Of a stretch of 64,000 nucleotides of DNA, positions 1 through 13,377 are shown piece by piece. Made by a program: the position numbers and the translations under genes. Below the pieces are notes generated by a model, which did not search any database, was not told the origin of the DNA, and saw nothing but the letters and a program-made list of their open reading frames with translations. Within the stretch, counting starts at the first letter, position 1; every line of letters starts with the position of its first letter. Source of the DNA: Manihot esculenta (taxonomy: Eukaryota; Streptophyta; Magnoliopsida; Malpighiales; Euphorbiaceae); the NCBI RefSeq assembly GCF_001659605.2, contig NC_035168.2, positions 3,218,058 through 3,282,057 of the forward strand. The letters are read 5' to 3'.

Positions 1-540
1 TTAATTTTATAATTTTTATCAATAATATTGCATTTATAATCTACTCATTTATTATCATTTGTTGATAATAAATCGGATTTATTACATATATATTATTAAT
101 TAATATTTAATATTAATATGTTTTAATAATATAAAAAATATATATACATATATTAGGGTAACGTTTTTATTCATAAAATAATATATATTTTGTTAATCGT
201 GGGATATTAGAGGTAAGTAAAAAAAAAAAACTCTGAATTTAATTGGTAATTTTGATAGCTTTATAAAAATTTTGTAATATACAAGATCTCTTGGCTGTTA
301 TTTCTTTTTTATTTAAATATGGAATTTTATTTTTAATTTTCAACATAATTTAAAATTTAATTTAATTTAATACAAACAATTAATAGTACGATAAAATTAA
401 CAAAAATTTAATTAGGTAACCAATTGCTACCATCAAAATGAATAATTTTGAGAAATTTTTTCACATATATTTATCAAATAAAATATTGACATGTAATTAA
501 AAATTAAAAATAATTTTATTTAAAATACAGTGAAAAATTT
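1..540. other. AT-rich intergenic DNA, no gene seen
   Basis: Very AT-rich sequence with short A and T runs. No open frame or repeat structure could be supported. Confidence 0.6.
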
Positions 541-1790
541 TATCAATCATACAATCGGTGATTTTCAATTCTCCTTATCCTAAGCTTCCTTTGTTCTCGC
601 GGCGAGTCCAACTCGCACTCCTTTGGGTCTGCTTCCCCTTGTAATAATGAGGGCTCTTTACCTTCCAATCATGCTTTTCCATTGAAGTTCCTCAGCGCTC
701 TGCCGATCACGTTTCTAGGGTAAACTCGTAATATCTCCAAAATCTACACTTCCTCACTCGCTACAACCCTCCCACGTCACTTCCTCCATCCCTAATTGGA
801 CAGTGCATTAAACAGTCTCCTATGCGCGTGACGCCAGTAAACCTACTCCAATGATTCAAAAATTACATGATATCACAGTGGATTTTTGTTGTTCCGATAC
901 TTGCGTACGGCTTACGTCACCATCCTATCTCTTCCTCACACGCCACCATAACTAATCATTTACGTATAACCGTACATAATGCTCTCAGATTATTGATTTT
1001 TGACGGCTAGATCTTAATCAATCTTTTTCTTGCTGCTGATCCAGTGGTGATATTGGTATAAACCTACAAAACGGATGCACACTCGTGCACTGTGTGAAAA
1101 TGACCCGGAAAAGCTGACAGTGGGGTAATGTATGTATAATAACTTGGAAAAGCTGTATTTTTGCGGAGAAAATTGGAAAAAAAAAAAAAGGGCTAAAAGG
1201 GTCATTTTATAGAAAGGGACAAGAGACGCCAACGTGGCAAGAACAAGAACGCGAACAGGGACAAAAGGGGTGAAGTTTTACAAGAGGAGGACACGTGTCC
1301 CCATTAAAATCCAAAGCCGACAACGACAAGCGTGAAGATGGGATAGCATTAAAGGAAAAGGCAGAAGCAAGTAGTTGCCCCCGAGGCCCAACCTCTTCTG
1401 CAATTGGTTACTTTCTTGACTATGGACACGTGGGACCCCTCAATTCGTAGAAGTTTTGATTGGGTGGTAGGGGCCACACCTGGGGGTGGTAGGAGAAAAA
1501 GGCAAGGGGAGGCGAATCTTCGTTAAAGGAAAAAAAAAAAAGAGACAAAGTTTAATATGAAATGGTGTATTTGGTTGACGCGTGGACAGAAGTTGGGGGG
1601 CGGGGTCCACCGCTTGTTAGCTAAAGTCCAAACTCAAGTATTTTAAAAAGGAGAGAGAAGGGGGTGGGGGCGGCACGTGAATCGGAGGCGGTAGGACCCG
1701 CTTCGCATGCATAAGTCCGGCCATTAGTGCGCCAGCTGACGTGGAGCTGTTGTCACCATTTGAGAGGAAATAAGAATTTTGAGAAGGCAT
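540..1790. promoter_or_regulatory. GC-balanced island with clustered ACGT/G-box sites
   Basis: This block stands out from its AT-rich surroundings by base composition. It carries many ACGT-core sites: CCACGTCAC (about 770), TTACGTCA (about 913), CAACGTGGC (1230-1238), the perfect 12-base palindrome GGACACGTGTCC (1289-1300), GACACGTGGGACC (1425-1437), GACGCGTGG (about 1578), GGCACGTGA (about 1672) and TGACGTGG (about 1738). ACGT-core G-boxes and ABREs are bound by plant bZIP and bHLH factors. No convincing coding frame lies inside it and the nearest annotated gene is 12 kb to the right. It may be the promoter of a gene beyond the left edge, or a remnant of a lost gene. Confidence 0.4.
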
Positions 1791-4700
1791 AATTCAATAG
1801 CTAAAAATAAAAGTTTTTTTTTTTTTTTAGTTTTATTTGGCGGAATATAAAAGCTAAAATTTTGTGGAAATTCTTTTATTTTTTAAATTGATTTTATTTT
1901 ATTTTATTTTTATTAACTTATTAGTTTGGATTATAAAAAGGAGATTTGATAAAAAAAATTAAATATTTATAATAATTCATATTTATATCTAATATTTTAA
2001 ATTTTAGAGGATAAATTTAATTTTTTTTAAAAGTATTAAATTAAATTTAAAAAATTAATAATAAATTATAATATAAATTTTAAAATTTTATTTGATTAAT
2101 AAATAATTTTTAAATATATATTTTATTATAATAATAATATCATTTTTATTCTTTAATTTTACTTTAATATAATATTATATATTATTAATAAAAATTTAAA
2201 ATATGAAAGAGAAAATAAAATTTTATTATTTATTTAAAATAGTATTAATAAAAAAATAAAGTATTTTAAATATAAAAAATATAAACAATTTATAATATTG
2301 AGTATAAATATTTAATAAACTATTTTAATATATATTATTTATATATGATATTTTATATAATATAAATTTATTTATAGTAAATATTTATTCAGTAAAATAT
2401 ATTTAATATTATATAAAATAAATATAAAATATATTTAATTTTAATATAAAATTTGAATTAAAGAATTATATATTTATTAATAATATAAAAATTTAAATAT
2501 TATATTATAATTTATTATTAATTTTTCTAACTTTATTTTAGTTCCGTTAGTGATAAATTAAAAAAAATAATTTTATTATTTAAAATTTAAAATATTGAAT
2601 ATAAATGTAAATTATTATAAACATTTATATTTTAAAAATTATTATTTTAAATTATTATAAAAATAATGCTAAAAATTAAACTATTTACTACTTTGATGCA
2701 ATTTTCATACAATTTACTGAAAATTAAACTATTTACTAATTTAATAAAATTCCATTTGACATAATATTTTTTTTAAGTTGGTTATTCAAAAACACCAAAG
2801 TCAATTGAGGTTTTCATGATTTATATGGTAGGAGAGTAATATATTTCTGAAATCGCAAATTTAAATAACGTTTTTAAGAGTTGTTAAGTGCTTATGGAAA
2901 ATGTAATTTTGATTAACATTTTTTAAAGTAAAGTCTTAATTGTAATGTAACTTTTTTTTTTTAGTTTTAAAAACAACATTTTAACTGACATTCTCAAAAA
3001 TATTTTACTGCTTTTAAAATTACCATTTTAACTGAGGTTTTCAAAAGCATTTTTTACTCTTATTGTGATATCAAACTTAAAATATTTAATATTTTTTATT
3101 TATTCTACAAATCAATATTCACATGACTGTTAATTACAGTATAATTTAAAATATTTACTCAATTGCTTAGTTTTATTTTAATTGTTCATGTCTTTTATTC
3201 TCCTCTTCCTTCTATCTTTTTAGACTTGTCTTCATCGTCTTCGATTCTGACCTAACTGTTATTTACACATGAATAACATATTCGTGGATATAAAGTTTCG
3301 ATTCCTTCAAACAATTATTTAATTTTCATTTAATTTTTTAAAAATTTGATGCTTATTATTTTAGATTGTCAGTTTTTAATTAATCTTATGAATGAAATCA
3401 GAATGAGTTCCGGATTCTCAAACACTTTTGCTAAAAACTTAAAAAAAAAAGTTTGAGTCTAATTATTCTCGTGACGATTATCTAGCCTATGTTATTCAGC
3501 GCCAATATCTTATAATAAACTCGGTTTGATATCAAATAGACCCTTATTTACTTTTAGATCATAACTTTTTTTTTATCAATATTTATTTCATAAAAAATAA
3601 ATTTATTTTATTTTTAGAAAATTTAAAATATTTGTAATTTTTTAATACACTTTTTATTTGCATTGATCAATTAAAATAAAATTATTGTTATTGTTATTGC
3701 ATTAGGATAATTTGTAACTAAAATTTTGAAAATTTTTGTTTTACCAATAGAATGATACCTCATCTTTAATCAATTTATTATTTATCTATGTCTTTTTAAA
3801 TGTTATACCATGACAATATATATTTATTTAAATAAAAACATATTTGAATATTAAGTTAATTATTTGGTAAAAAAAATATTTTAAAAAATAATTGGGACAA
3901 TAATTTTTCATAAATGATATTGATAGTTTCAAATGATGAATTTAATTATAATTCATATAGATAAATAAAATGAAAATTAAAATAAATATATTTGTTATAA
4001 ACTTTAAAATTTAAATCATCTAATTATGTATCACTAAAAGAATTACATTAAAAATGTAATTTTGTATAATTAATTCCTATAATAGCTGGCTTGATAATTA
4101 ACTTATCGATCCACATAAGTAATTTCAAAAATAAATCAAGCATTTTTTATTTTTATTTTTATTTTTATTTTTTAAGGATAAAATGTATACTAATTGTTAA
4201 GTGCATATTTAGTATTATAGTCTAAAAAATGCATTATTTTAGATATTATTGAAAAGAAATAGTGAAAAACAGTTTTATTATTTTTAAAATTTTAATTAAT
4301 TTAACTTTTTAACTAATACATTTAATATTCACAGACTTAACTGGTGGTAAATACATTTTAGTAAATTTGAGAAATCTCATTATTCTACTTCCCGATTCCT
4401 AAATCTTTATTTCAAAAAATAAAAAATTAATATATTTAAAAATATACTATATTTTTTTAACAGCAGCCCTATCAAAATTCAAAACCGACATATGCATAAT
4501 TTAATCGAAATTAAAAATCGACATATGCATAATTTTTTTAAATTAATGCTCAGTGTATTACATTTTAATAAGGTTATAAAGCTATATACTGAAGGGCTGA
4601 GAAAGAAATTTAAAGGTCCAAATTCAATAAAAAAAATATCAAATAAAAGAAAAAAAAACTAATAGATAAATCAAACTAAAATATTAAATCAATTAAATTA

Positions 4701-5813
4701 AAAAAAGGATACATCAAATACTTATGCTACCGCCTCACATATTACACCAATATTGATATCATATCGCCACATATGTCTCTGAAAACATATTACACAATTG
4801 ATGTGAGGTTCAGAAATAAATGGAAAAATAAAAATATACATACATTTAAATCTCAATTACAAAATAAAAGAAAAAAAATCTGCAACAGATAATTAAACCA
4901 GAAAAAACTATTAAAAAGAAAATCAGAGTAGAGAAAAAATATAACAGAACTCAACTATTTAATAATACAAGATCTGAAAAAAAGAAAAACTCAAAACAAA
5001 ACAAAATAAAATAAAGCCACCACGGGCACTGACTAAACAGAAATAAGAGACCATGACTCCTAAAAAACATTAAAACAATAATTATGTCCCTAAGACAGGG
5101 TACACCCACCACAACCATGTAAGAGCACCAATAAAAAAACGTTATTATAATCACAGCCAATCCCTGCTTACGCCTTTCCTCTCGCAATTCCCTTCCTCTC
5201 GAATATTACAACCCTCAACAAAAATAGACTTGAAAATGTATAACTGATAACTGAAAATTGCACCCAACTATTAAACGAAACCAGTTTAATCTGAATTAGT
5301 CGAACTTATACTGAAGTTGTTAGTCAGTTTCAATTTATAAATCTTTATTTTTCTTTAAAATAATTAAAAATTTTAATGTGTCACATTAATTACGTGTAAT
5401 AAATAAAAGTGTGCAAATATGTAAAATACCTATGATTGAATTTGATAATAATAAAATTGTCATTATATTTGATTTGCTAGGAACTAGATATTAATTATTT
5501 ATTATTATTTAAATCTTTAATTTAAATGGTTAAATTAATTTCTTGTTCAAATGATTAGGAATTTTTTAATACTTAAAATTTTAATTATAATATAATAATA
5601 AATTATTTTATAATATTAACAAACGTTAGACTAACTTTAATTAATATATTATAATAATGAATGATTAAGGTTTAGTAGTCATTGAAATCAATACATATTT
5701 GTATTATATATTTATATAAAAAATAATCGAAAACTTCATACAAAAAAACACAAATTACTTATAATAAATGATGTAGTATTAATGAAATGATTGTGATTTA
5801 GGCCAAGCATAGA
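1790..5813. other. AT-rich intergenic DNA, no gene seen
   Basis: About 4 kb of AT-rich sequence with homopolymer runs. The only frames are short and unconvincing; the 78-codon frame on the minus strand at 4951-5187 is hydrophobic low-complexity and matches nothing I recognise. No RNA gene was recognised. Confidence 0.5.
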
Positions 5814-6483
5814 TTTACAATTTAGTTTTTAAATATTGTCATTATTAATAAGTCAGTCCCTACATTTTCAGGAATTTATTAAAATATTTTTATCTTTTTT
5901 TTTTTTACAATAAAATAGTCATTTCATTTATTTCTGTCGTTGAAAATATAGCAAAAGACTAAATTACCCCCTCCTTCTTCTCCTCCTCCTTCTTCTTCTC
6001 CGTTGATTCTTCCTTCTCCTCCTCTTCTTCTTCTTCTTCATTCGTTCATTCTTCCTCCTCCTCTTCTTCTTCTTTGGTTCTTCTTTTTCTTTTTCTTATT
6101 TGATTCTTCTTCAATTTTTCTTTTTATTATTCTTTTTTAAGGAGGAGGAGGAGAGGAGAGGCACTATTTCATTGATGGAAAAAAACGATAAGAACATTTT
6201 AATAGATATAAAAAAAATAAGGACGTTTTAATAGATTTTTGAAAATATAGGAACTGACTTGTTAATAATAGTAATATCAAATGACTAAATAAAGGATTTT
6301 ATTTGAGGCTAAAATTTGATTTTAAAAATTTTATCTCTCATCCTTTATCTATTTTTAATGAAAAATATGATAGAAGGACTATTTTGTTGACGAAAATAAA
6401 AGATAAAGACGTTCTAATATGTTTTTAAAAATATAAAAATTGACTTATTAATAATGGTAATATTTAAGGACTAAATTATAAAT
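5814..6483. mobile_element. Foldback/MULE-like non-autonomous element with CT-rich core
   Basis: The left end (about 5814-5901) and right end (about 6400-6483) are imperfect inverted complements of roughly 80 bases. Both carry the words AATTTAG, ATTATTAATAAGTCA and a final TTTATC. A second partial copy of the right end lies at about 6188-6293. The core (about 5968-6115) is a pyrimidine-rich TCC/TTC tract, with a short GGA/GAG run facing it at about 6140-6160. No transposase frame is present and no target duplication was found. The plan resembles the better preserved element at 31273-31977, including an AAATTACCC word just before the pyrimidine core. Confidence 0.55.
5968..6115. repeat. Pyrimidine-rich (TCC/TTC) microsatellite
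   Basis: Imperfect CTT/CCT triplet tract forming the core of the surrounding inverted-repeat element. Confidence 0.8.
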
Positions 6484-9231
6484 TTTTTTTTTTAAAAAAG
6501 TGAAAGGGGAAGCTAATGGAATATTGCTATCATCATCATCTTCCTAAACTCTTGAGAATAAACTTTTTGTAAAGACGATGAAAATGAGAAGCAAGCAATG
6601 GAAATGAAGGTGTCCCATATCTAAAGACCTATTGAGAGTGGAAATAGTAGTTTAGGACTTTGCACTTCAAATAAGGCTAAGGTCACTATTTTGTAGGGAA
6701 ATTAATAATGCTTCGTCACATACTATGCATCATTAATTATTTGTCTATTCTTATTCATTCCCCCAACTCTATGGAGCTAATTAATGCTATGCGGCCAATA
6801 GGCTTTTATTCATTTGTCTATTCTTATTCTTTCCCCTCCCGAAATATTTTAAAATTTAAATAACGATATCATATCAACACTTATAAAATTATTATTGTAC
6901 TAATAATATTATGAAAATTAATTATAAAAAATTAATTTTACTATATATAATAATATATTTTAATAAATAATTTATTTTATATTTAATAAAATTATAATTT
7001 TACCGTACCTTTTATAAGTTACGAAAATTTAAATAACATAAAAAAGTAGTTTTTTTTTTTTCAATTTTAGAAATATGTGTGTGAAGAATTAACAAATAAT
7101 GGGAAGGTGGGGTCATGAGTAGGTAATGGTAGGCAAAGTAGTTCAGTATTACATGAATTTAAAAGGAAAAATAATAATAATCACTAGTTCTTAATTATTT
7201 AATTTTTTATTTTAAAAAATATTAATTAGTCTTTTCTTTTTTAAAATTATTGACTATTTAATTTCTCTCATTAGTTACAAGGTTTAAATAGTTGTAATCT
7301 TAAAATTGTAATATTTTATCGTTGAAATAACATAACTGAATAGTAATGACAAGGACTGAATAATTACAATTTAAAATTATATATAACACTTTATTTATTT
7401 ATAGTAATGGATTAAATATATGGAGAGATTAAGTAATTAACAATTTGATAAAATGTGAATTAAATAGTTGATGTTTTTAAAATAAAAAATCAAAATTGAT
7501 TTATTTTTAAAAATAAAGTGATGAAAGAATTAATTTTATTAAATCATGCAAACTAAATAATATTTTATAGTGGTGTATGTATGTGTCAGAGATTCATTGG
7601 TATGACATTTCATTAATGCATTTATGCCTTTGTTTGAATCTCAAAACACGTAGTTGCTTTGTTAGATTTTCATTCGATTTTTTAGTTTTATTTTATTTAT
7701 TTATTTTTATTTGATTTTGATCTATTTGGCCATTGACATACTTGTCTATAACCCTCTATTATATTATCCTAGGGGCCTTGAGAAAACAATGAATCATTGA
7801 TGGTAAAAAAAAAATAAGGGAGAAATAGAGAATCGCATGATAGAGCAAAATAGCATCTCAAGATTTTCTTATCTTTTAATTTTAATTTGTTCGGATAATA
7901 CAATCAAGTTTGGTTGCAATTAGAGCCATGATTTGGCAAAAGAAAAATGTGTACCTACCCAATCATGCAATTTCAACCATAATTGCAAAAAATATTATAT
8001 ATAAATATAAATATAGAATTATAATTATTTTTATATAAATTAATAAAATAGAGTAATTTTCTTTTGAAAAAAAATTGCAAAAAGTTTAAAGGCGGCCTGT
8101 GCTGCTGATTAGCTTCTTTACCTTACTCTATATATAAAAATAATATATTAATTAAATAGGGGATGGCCCATTTTTTGGAGATAGTTTACCAACCTAGAAG
8201 TGAAAATGGTCCCACACATTTGTCCTCACACCACTACCGATATGATAAGATAATTGATTAAATATAATATTAGTTAATTAAGTTAATAAATCAATATAAT
8301 TATGTAAGATGACGATTATGATGTGAATTTATATAATAATATAAGCTAGGTAGGTTTTGCTTTATGAAATTTCCACATCTCGACTTCTTTATTTCATCTT
8401 TGATATCTTTCATGCTTCCTTTTGACACACATGAATCGATTTAAGTATGAAATCTCAAGCTTTTTAATTTTAAAAAAGTGTTATGAGTCATTTTCTTTTT
8501 GAAAAGAAATGGGAAATTTTGTTAAAGAAGAGACAAAGAGACTCCATCATAACTATATAGAATACTATATATATATGAACACTTACTACCAATATTTGCT
8601 TTAAAATATATTTGGGTCTTAATATTCATGACAAAAGATGCAGCAGAGAATATTGGGTAAGAGATTTAGGGTTTGTGATTTATATTATGATGTGATATTT
8701 TGTGATTGCTATTGATTATCACATTTTTCAAATGGACTAATTACCATTATGGGGACATAATTGTACGGCCATGCACTAACTACCCTAAAATCATACCACT
8801 TTCTCATCAATGTCTATATAATTTTTGTAGATCAAGATTTTGATTTTGGATACCTAACCATAAAATCAACTAACAAGGTTGGTCTTTTGGGTATCAAATA
8901 CTGTTTTTAAGTTGAATATTACATATTAATAAGATAAAATTTGATTTTGAAAAGAAAAAGTCACCATCATAATGTATGCTTTTGTTCTTAGATTTCAGTA
9001 TGGAGACTTCCTTATCATTCTTCTTAATCAAAACCCATTAGTTAATATATATACCTTCTCATTTGAAAATGTCTTGATGCAGTTGAAAAGGAAATTGGAA
9101 GCTCACCCATTTTGATGGATGAATAAATAATTCTATTTTTAAAATTACAACTAATCAATAAAGAAGAAAGAAAGATAAAACATTAATTAATTAAAAAGTT
9201 TTAAAAACCATATCAACAATACATTTTAGGG
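6484..9231. other. AT-rich intergenic DNA, no gene seen
   Basis: No coding or RNA gene recognised. An AT-rich stretch at about 7180-7530 has weakly inverted ends and could be an old MITE, but the low complexity makes this unsafe. Confidence 0.45.
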
Positions 9232-9721
9232 TGTGATGACCGCTGAATTTTTCCCACCCATTATGAGGCCGGGTCGATAGTAGCAGCCCACAATCAGGAG
9301 GCCTTTAAACCCCGAATAAGTCAGGCACAACCCGTTCATCTTCCTGACCAGATTCCTATTTAAGTCACTCACTCAGACCGGCTCGACCCATTTCAGCCTT
9401 GGAGCCAGCCCTTTCTTAGATTCCGGTCCTTTTCCCTTAAACTCGGTCATAAAAAGAGAAGACTGCGGGTCCAGTCATTTCACAGCCTTATCCAAACACG
9501 TGCCGAAGGGAATTAAATGCTTGCCTGACACAAGTAGGGGTATGGGGTTATCTCTGCGTACGGACCTGCACCCAGGAGTAAATGGTCCTATAGCGGAGAG
9601 ACCATTTCGCGTGAGGGAGAAGAAAGAGTATAAAAGGGAAGAAATACTCTCCTCTAGCGCTAAGTTTTTCTAAGTTCACAAAACTCTTGTAAAACCCTAT
9701 TTTCTGGATCTTAGATCATCA
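9232..9721 (+). mobile_element. Probable solo LTR
   Basis: A GC-balanced block of about 490 bases lies in AT-rich DNA. It opens with TGATGACCGC (a second TG lies two bases earlier). It contains a TATA box (TATAAAAG, 9629-9636), and a transcript leader-like stretch follows. It ends in GATCTTAGATCATCA, which looks like the end of a plant LTR, although the primer-site sequence that would follow in a full element is missing. TG...CA ends, an internal TATA box and no internal region fit a solo or truncated LTR. A near-identical 14-mer (ACAATACATTTTAG / ACAATATATTTTAG) flanks it at 9216-9229 and 9733-9746, but not flush with the LTR ends. Confidence 0.6.
9629..9636 (+). promoter_or_regulatory. TATA box inside solo LTR
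   Basis: TATAAAAG in a G/A-rich setting, about 85 bases before the LTR's right end. This is the expected U3 promoter position. Confidence 0.5.
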
Positions 9722-10214
9722 TGGTTTAAATGACAATATATTTTAGTAGAAGGTGCGAAATGATAATTTAAATTTATTGTCAATTAAAATTATTTTTTAT
9801 TAAATATAATGATATTTAATAAGATTATAAGATTAGCAACGAAATATTTCTAATGGTTGCATTAAATCCATTATTTACTAATATTTCTAATTTCTTTTAT
9901 TTTTTTTAATAGGCATAGTTTTGAATTAATAGTATTACAATCTAATTGATTTTGCAGGCTGCCTAGCTTGGAAGAAACTTTTATCAAGAAATTTATTTTG
10001 TTCAGCAAGGTCAATCCACCCTTTGAAAGTTGATGTTGAAAATTGAAAGGTTTCTCCAAACTTTTGTTGAAGATTCTTGCACACTTATTCATCTAGTAAA
10101 TGAAGAGCATGCATTCAATTCTTTATTCATTTTCTCAAGCTTATTTTCCTTGTATATCTAATTTTTTAGAAATTTATACAGTATATGTAATTTTTTAGAA
10201 ATTTAAACTGGAGT

Positions 10215-11050
10215 GTAATACCTACTAAATTTTGGCATCAGAATTTCAAAATCCGAAAATCAAAAATTTTAAAAAATATGTAAAATGAGTTTTTTATAAA
10301 AATAAATTTTAATTATTTTAAAACGTGTTAAAAAAATGAAAAGATTTTTTAAAATATTAAAATTCGGCGTAAGAACACAAGTTGTTAAATCCAAACTTTC
10401 AATCCAATTATGAAAGGTGTTTTTTTTTTCTTTTTTCTAGTAGAGGCTTTTTTTATTTCTCTTTTTTCGAATAGAGATGAGCTTGAAACAGTTTTAATGA
10501 TTTTCACTTTTATTTTTCATAAATCTCTTAAAAATTTATGAGATTTATCTTTATTTTGAAGAATCAAGTTGAATTGTCGAAATTTTTTGCCATCAGACCC
10601 TTCGAAACTCATTTCTTTCTCCTCCTCAAATTCTTTTTTATTGTATTTGTACTTTCTCCAAAGTCGTGAGTTGGGTCCTCACTTTCCTTTCGATTTTAAG
10701 AAGTCTATAAGATGTTTTAAGTATTTTCATGAAATATAAAAGTTGAGAATTAAATATTAAAAATAAACTTAAGGATTGTATGAGTTTCCTTGATTTGATA
10801 ATTTTATTGAATGCATGTTAAAATTTAAGTTAATTTTAAGTGATTTTTTGTGTTTTGAATTATAAATATATGATTTTGAACTGTTGTTTGGTTGTATTTC
10901 AAATGTTATTCGTATTATAGAAAAATTCAAATTCGACCATCGAATTTGCTTATCAGCTTATGAAAGGTACCTTTCCGGCCGCTTAACATATAAAGGTTTG
11001 ACCTTTAAATTTATAAATAGATTTTAGAGCATCGAATCTGCAGCGAAAAT
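10215..11050 (+). mobile_element. Eroded LTR-like sequence
   Basis: It starts GTGTAATACCTACTAAATTT and continues with GGCATCAGAATTTC. This resembles the left end of the LTRs at 49618 (TGTAATACCCGGC then GACATCGAAAATTC). The following 800 bases are degenerate and no partner LTR or clear right end was found. This is a weak assignment based on the end motif alone. Confidence 0.3.
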
Positions 11051-13300
11051 TTATTGTACAACCGTTTTTCTAAATGTAAAAGAAGGTGGAAGTGAATTAA
11101 AAGAATGTAAAAGAAGAAGTATTTTTCTAAATGTGTGTATGAAAATAAAGACTATAACTAAGGTAGTTAATAATTGATGAAGAGTCTGACAAAGTGGGTG
11201 CTTTCAGATATGCATGAGCAGCTTTCACTGCCCCTAAGAATAGCTAATGTAAAAGGCCGACACTGAGAAAAAAAAAAATGAATGAATAAAAATACAAAAG
11301 TCTGCCGTCAAAGTGTTTGAAGTGGATATGAAAATTAATTATTGGCCATTGATTTCAATAATAAATTAATGGGTTTGTATTAATTATTAGCCATTATTAT
11401 TAATACTTAATTTTTATAAAATTATGATTATTTTTAACCCGTAAAATTTAAAAAATATAACTAGTTAATTTCTGAAAATTTAGAGTTTATATAAATCAAT
11501 CAAGTAATTATATTTATATATAAAAAAAAATAGACTGCAGACTGATTTTTTATACAAAATTGGTGAATATTTGGCCTTTATATACATGAAAGAAGGGTCA
11601 GAGACTGGTCCTGTAAGGACCTATTGTCTTTTTGGTCTTCTTTTACGTAAGTTTATGAGGTTTTCTTTATTATTATTATTATTATTTGTCAGTAGTTTCC
11701 TTTATACCCATCAAGTATCATCAACCCAATCCACTGTCGTTTTCTGTTTCCAAAGTATATAATATATAACATCATGTAGGGCTCCTTCAATTTGGAGCCC
11801 CTTGAGCTGCCCTATAATATTACATTCAAAAATGTTCTCAAATCAAAATTTATATATAGATTAATTTTTATGAAATTAATTGATTTTTGACAGAAAACCC
11901 TAGAAAGTTTTTGGCTCCATTGATAGAAATGAATGAATTTGATGAGGACCCCACAATTGAATTTTTCTTGTAGGATTTAATTGGATGAATTTATTTTAAA
12001 AAATTTGGATGGCACATAGAAGAAAACGTGTTTACACGTTTCAAATATATATATGATGCCAGACATTGAAAAAAATAATAATTTTTTTTGAATAAAAACT
12101 AAAATATATAAAAAAAGATAATTAGGTATAAACTTTTTTGAGCATTAAAGTAGGTGTTGTGTGGTGGTTGGTCCAGTGTTTCTTAGCAATTTAATTGCTT
12201 TATCTTGAAACACTGGCATCCAACCAGAAAATTAAAAAATAAATAAATTAAAATAATTATATCAAAACAATGAAAAAAAGAGAGAAAACAAACAGAAATA
12301 TGAAAATGACAAAGAGATATTTATTATTGAATTAAAGTAAAGGGGACCCCACCTTCCTCCTCCTCTCTTCACCTGTCTTCTATTCTCATCTTCATCTTTC
12401 TTCTTTATTATTATTATTATAATTTATTATTATTAAGCTTTCAGGCTTGGAAGCAGACATTTCCTCGTTTTTCAGCTGTGTGTATCTTCTTCTGACACAC
12501 ACTCAAATCCCAATTTATACTTTATTTTATATTTCTAAATAAAAAATTAAAATATCTTTTTAAATTATTTATCATAAAAATTGGGTTTTTTTTTTTTTTT
12601 TTATATGTATCAGATGATGATTTGAACTATGGAAGAGTCATATACTCATATATTTGATGTTTCCACAGGTGCACATCCCAGAAGGAAAAATTTTAACTTG
12701 ATTACTTCTAATTAATAATAAATTTATGTATTATGATTTTTGTAAAAAAGAAAAAGAAAATAGCCAATGAATTTTGGAAAAATGTAAATTTTTCTGAATA
12801 ATTTTGAGTGCTATATATAATAATAAATGGTATGGATAATGAGTGAACAAAGATGGGTATCTTTTTCTGAGACTTTTTAACACAGTCTTTCTCTTTACTT
12901 CTCTTTTTTCCTTTTCAGTGAGAGAGTTGCAGAGATTTTGGTCTGACAAAGGGCTTTCTCTTATGTGAAGAGCTTGATCATCCAATTCCCATAATATTTT
13001 TTTCATCATTCATATATATAGAGAGGTTGGTGTCTCTGTGTTTGTGTTTTCTTTCCTTTCCTTTCCTTTCCTTTCCTTTCCTTTTCCTTGTTATGTACTT
13101 TCCTTCCTTCTCTGAATTTTCTTTCATGGGTTTTGGGTCACTGTAAGTGAAAATTCTTGTTTCCTTTGCAGCAGAGACGATGATGAAGCACGTGTCCACT
13201 CAGATTTCCATCACAACTGGTTCCCAATAATATAAAAACTAAATAAAACTACAATCAATTCTTCTCTCTCTTTCTTTCTCTATCAATCTCTCTCTATTTC
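11050..13300. other. Intergenic DNA upstream of the BEL1-like gene
   Basis: No gene recognised. The stretch includes an ATT trinucleotide run at about 11665-11687 and pyrimidine-rich tracts that increase toward the BLH1-type promoter. Short minus-strand frames at 12731-13199 consist of purine-rich low complexity and are not credible genes. Confidence 0.5.
13049..13090. repeat. TTTCC pentanucleotide microsatellite
   Basis: About seven tandem CTTTC/TTTCC units ending in CTTTTCC, roughly 220 bases upstream of the BLH1-type TATA box. Length polymorphism is likely. Confidence 0.85.
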
Positions 13301-13306
13301 TTTATC

Positions 13307-13317
13307 TATATATAAAA
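13307..13317 (+). promoter_or_regulatory. TATA box of BLH1-type gene
   Basis: TATATATAAAA, followed about 30 bases later by a CT-rich initiator region (13335-13377). This places the transcription start near 13340-13350 and gives a 5' leader of about 390 bases, less a short intron. Confidence 0.55.
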
Positions 13318-13377
13318 GCAATCCTTCTCTCATATCCTACTCCCTTTCTCTCTTTCTTCTTCTTCTTCTTCTTCTTG

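Noticed and set aside
7180..7530. Possible MITE with weak inverted ends
   Set aside because: The matching words are AT low complexity and the ends and target site could not be fixed.
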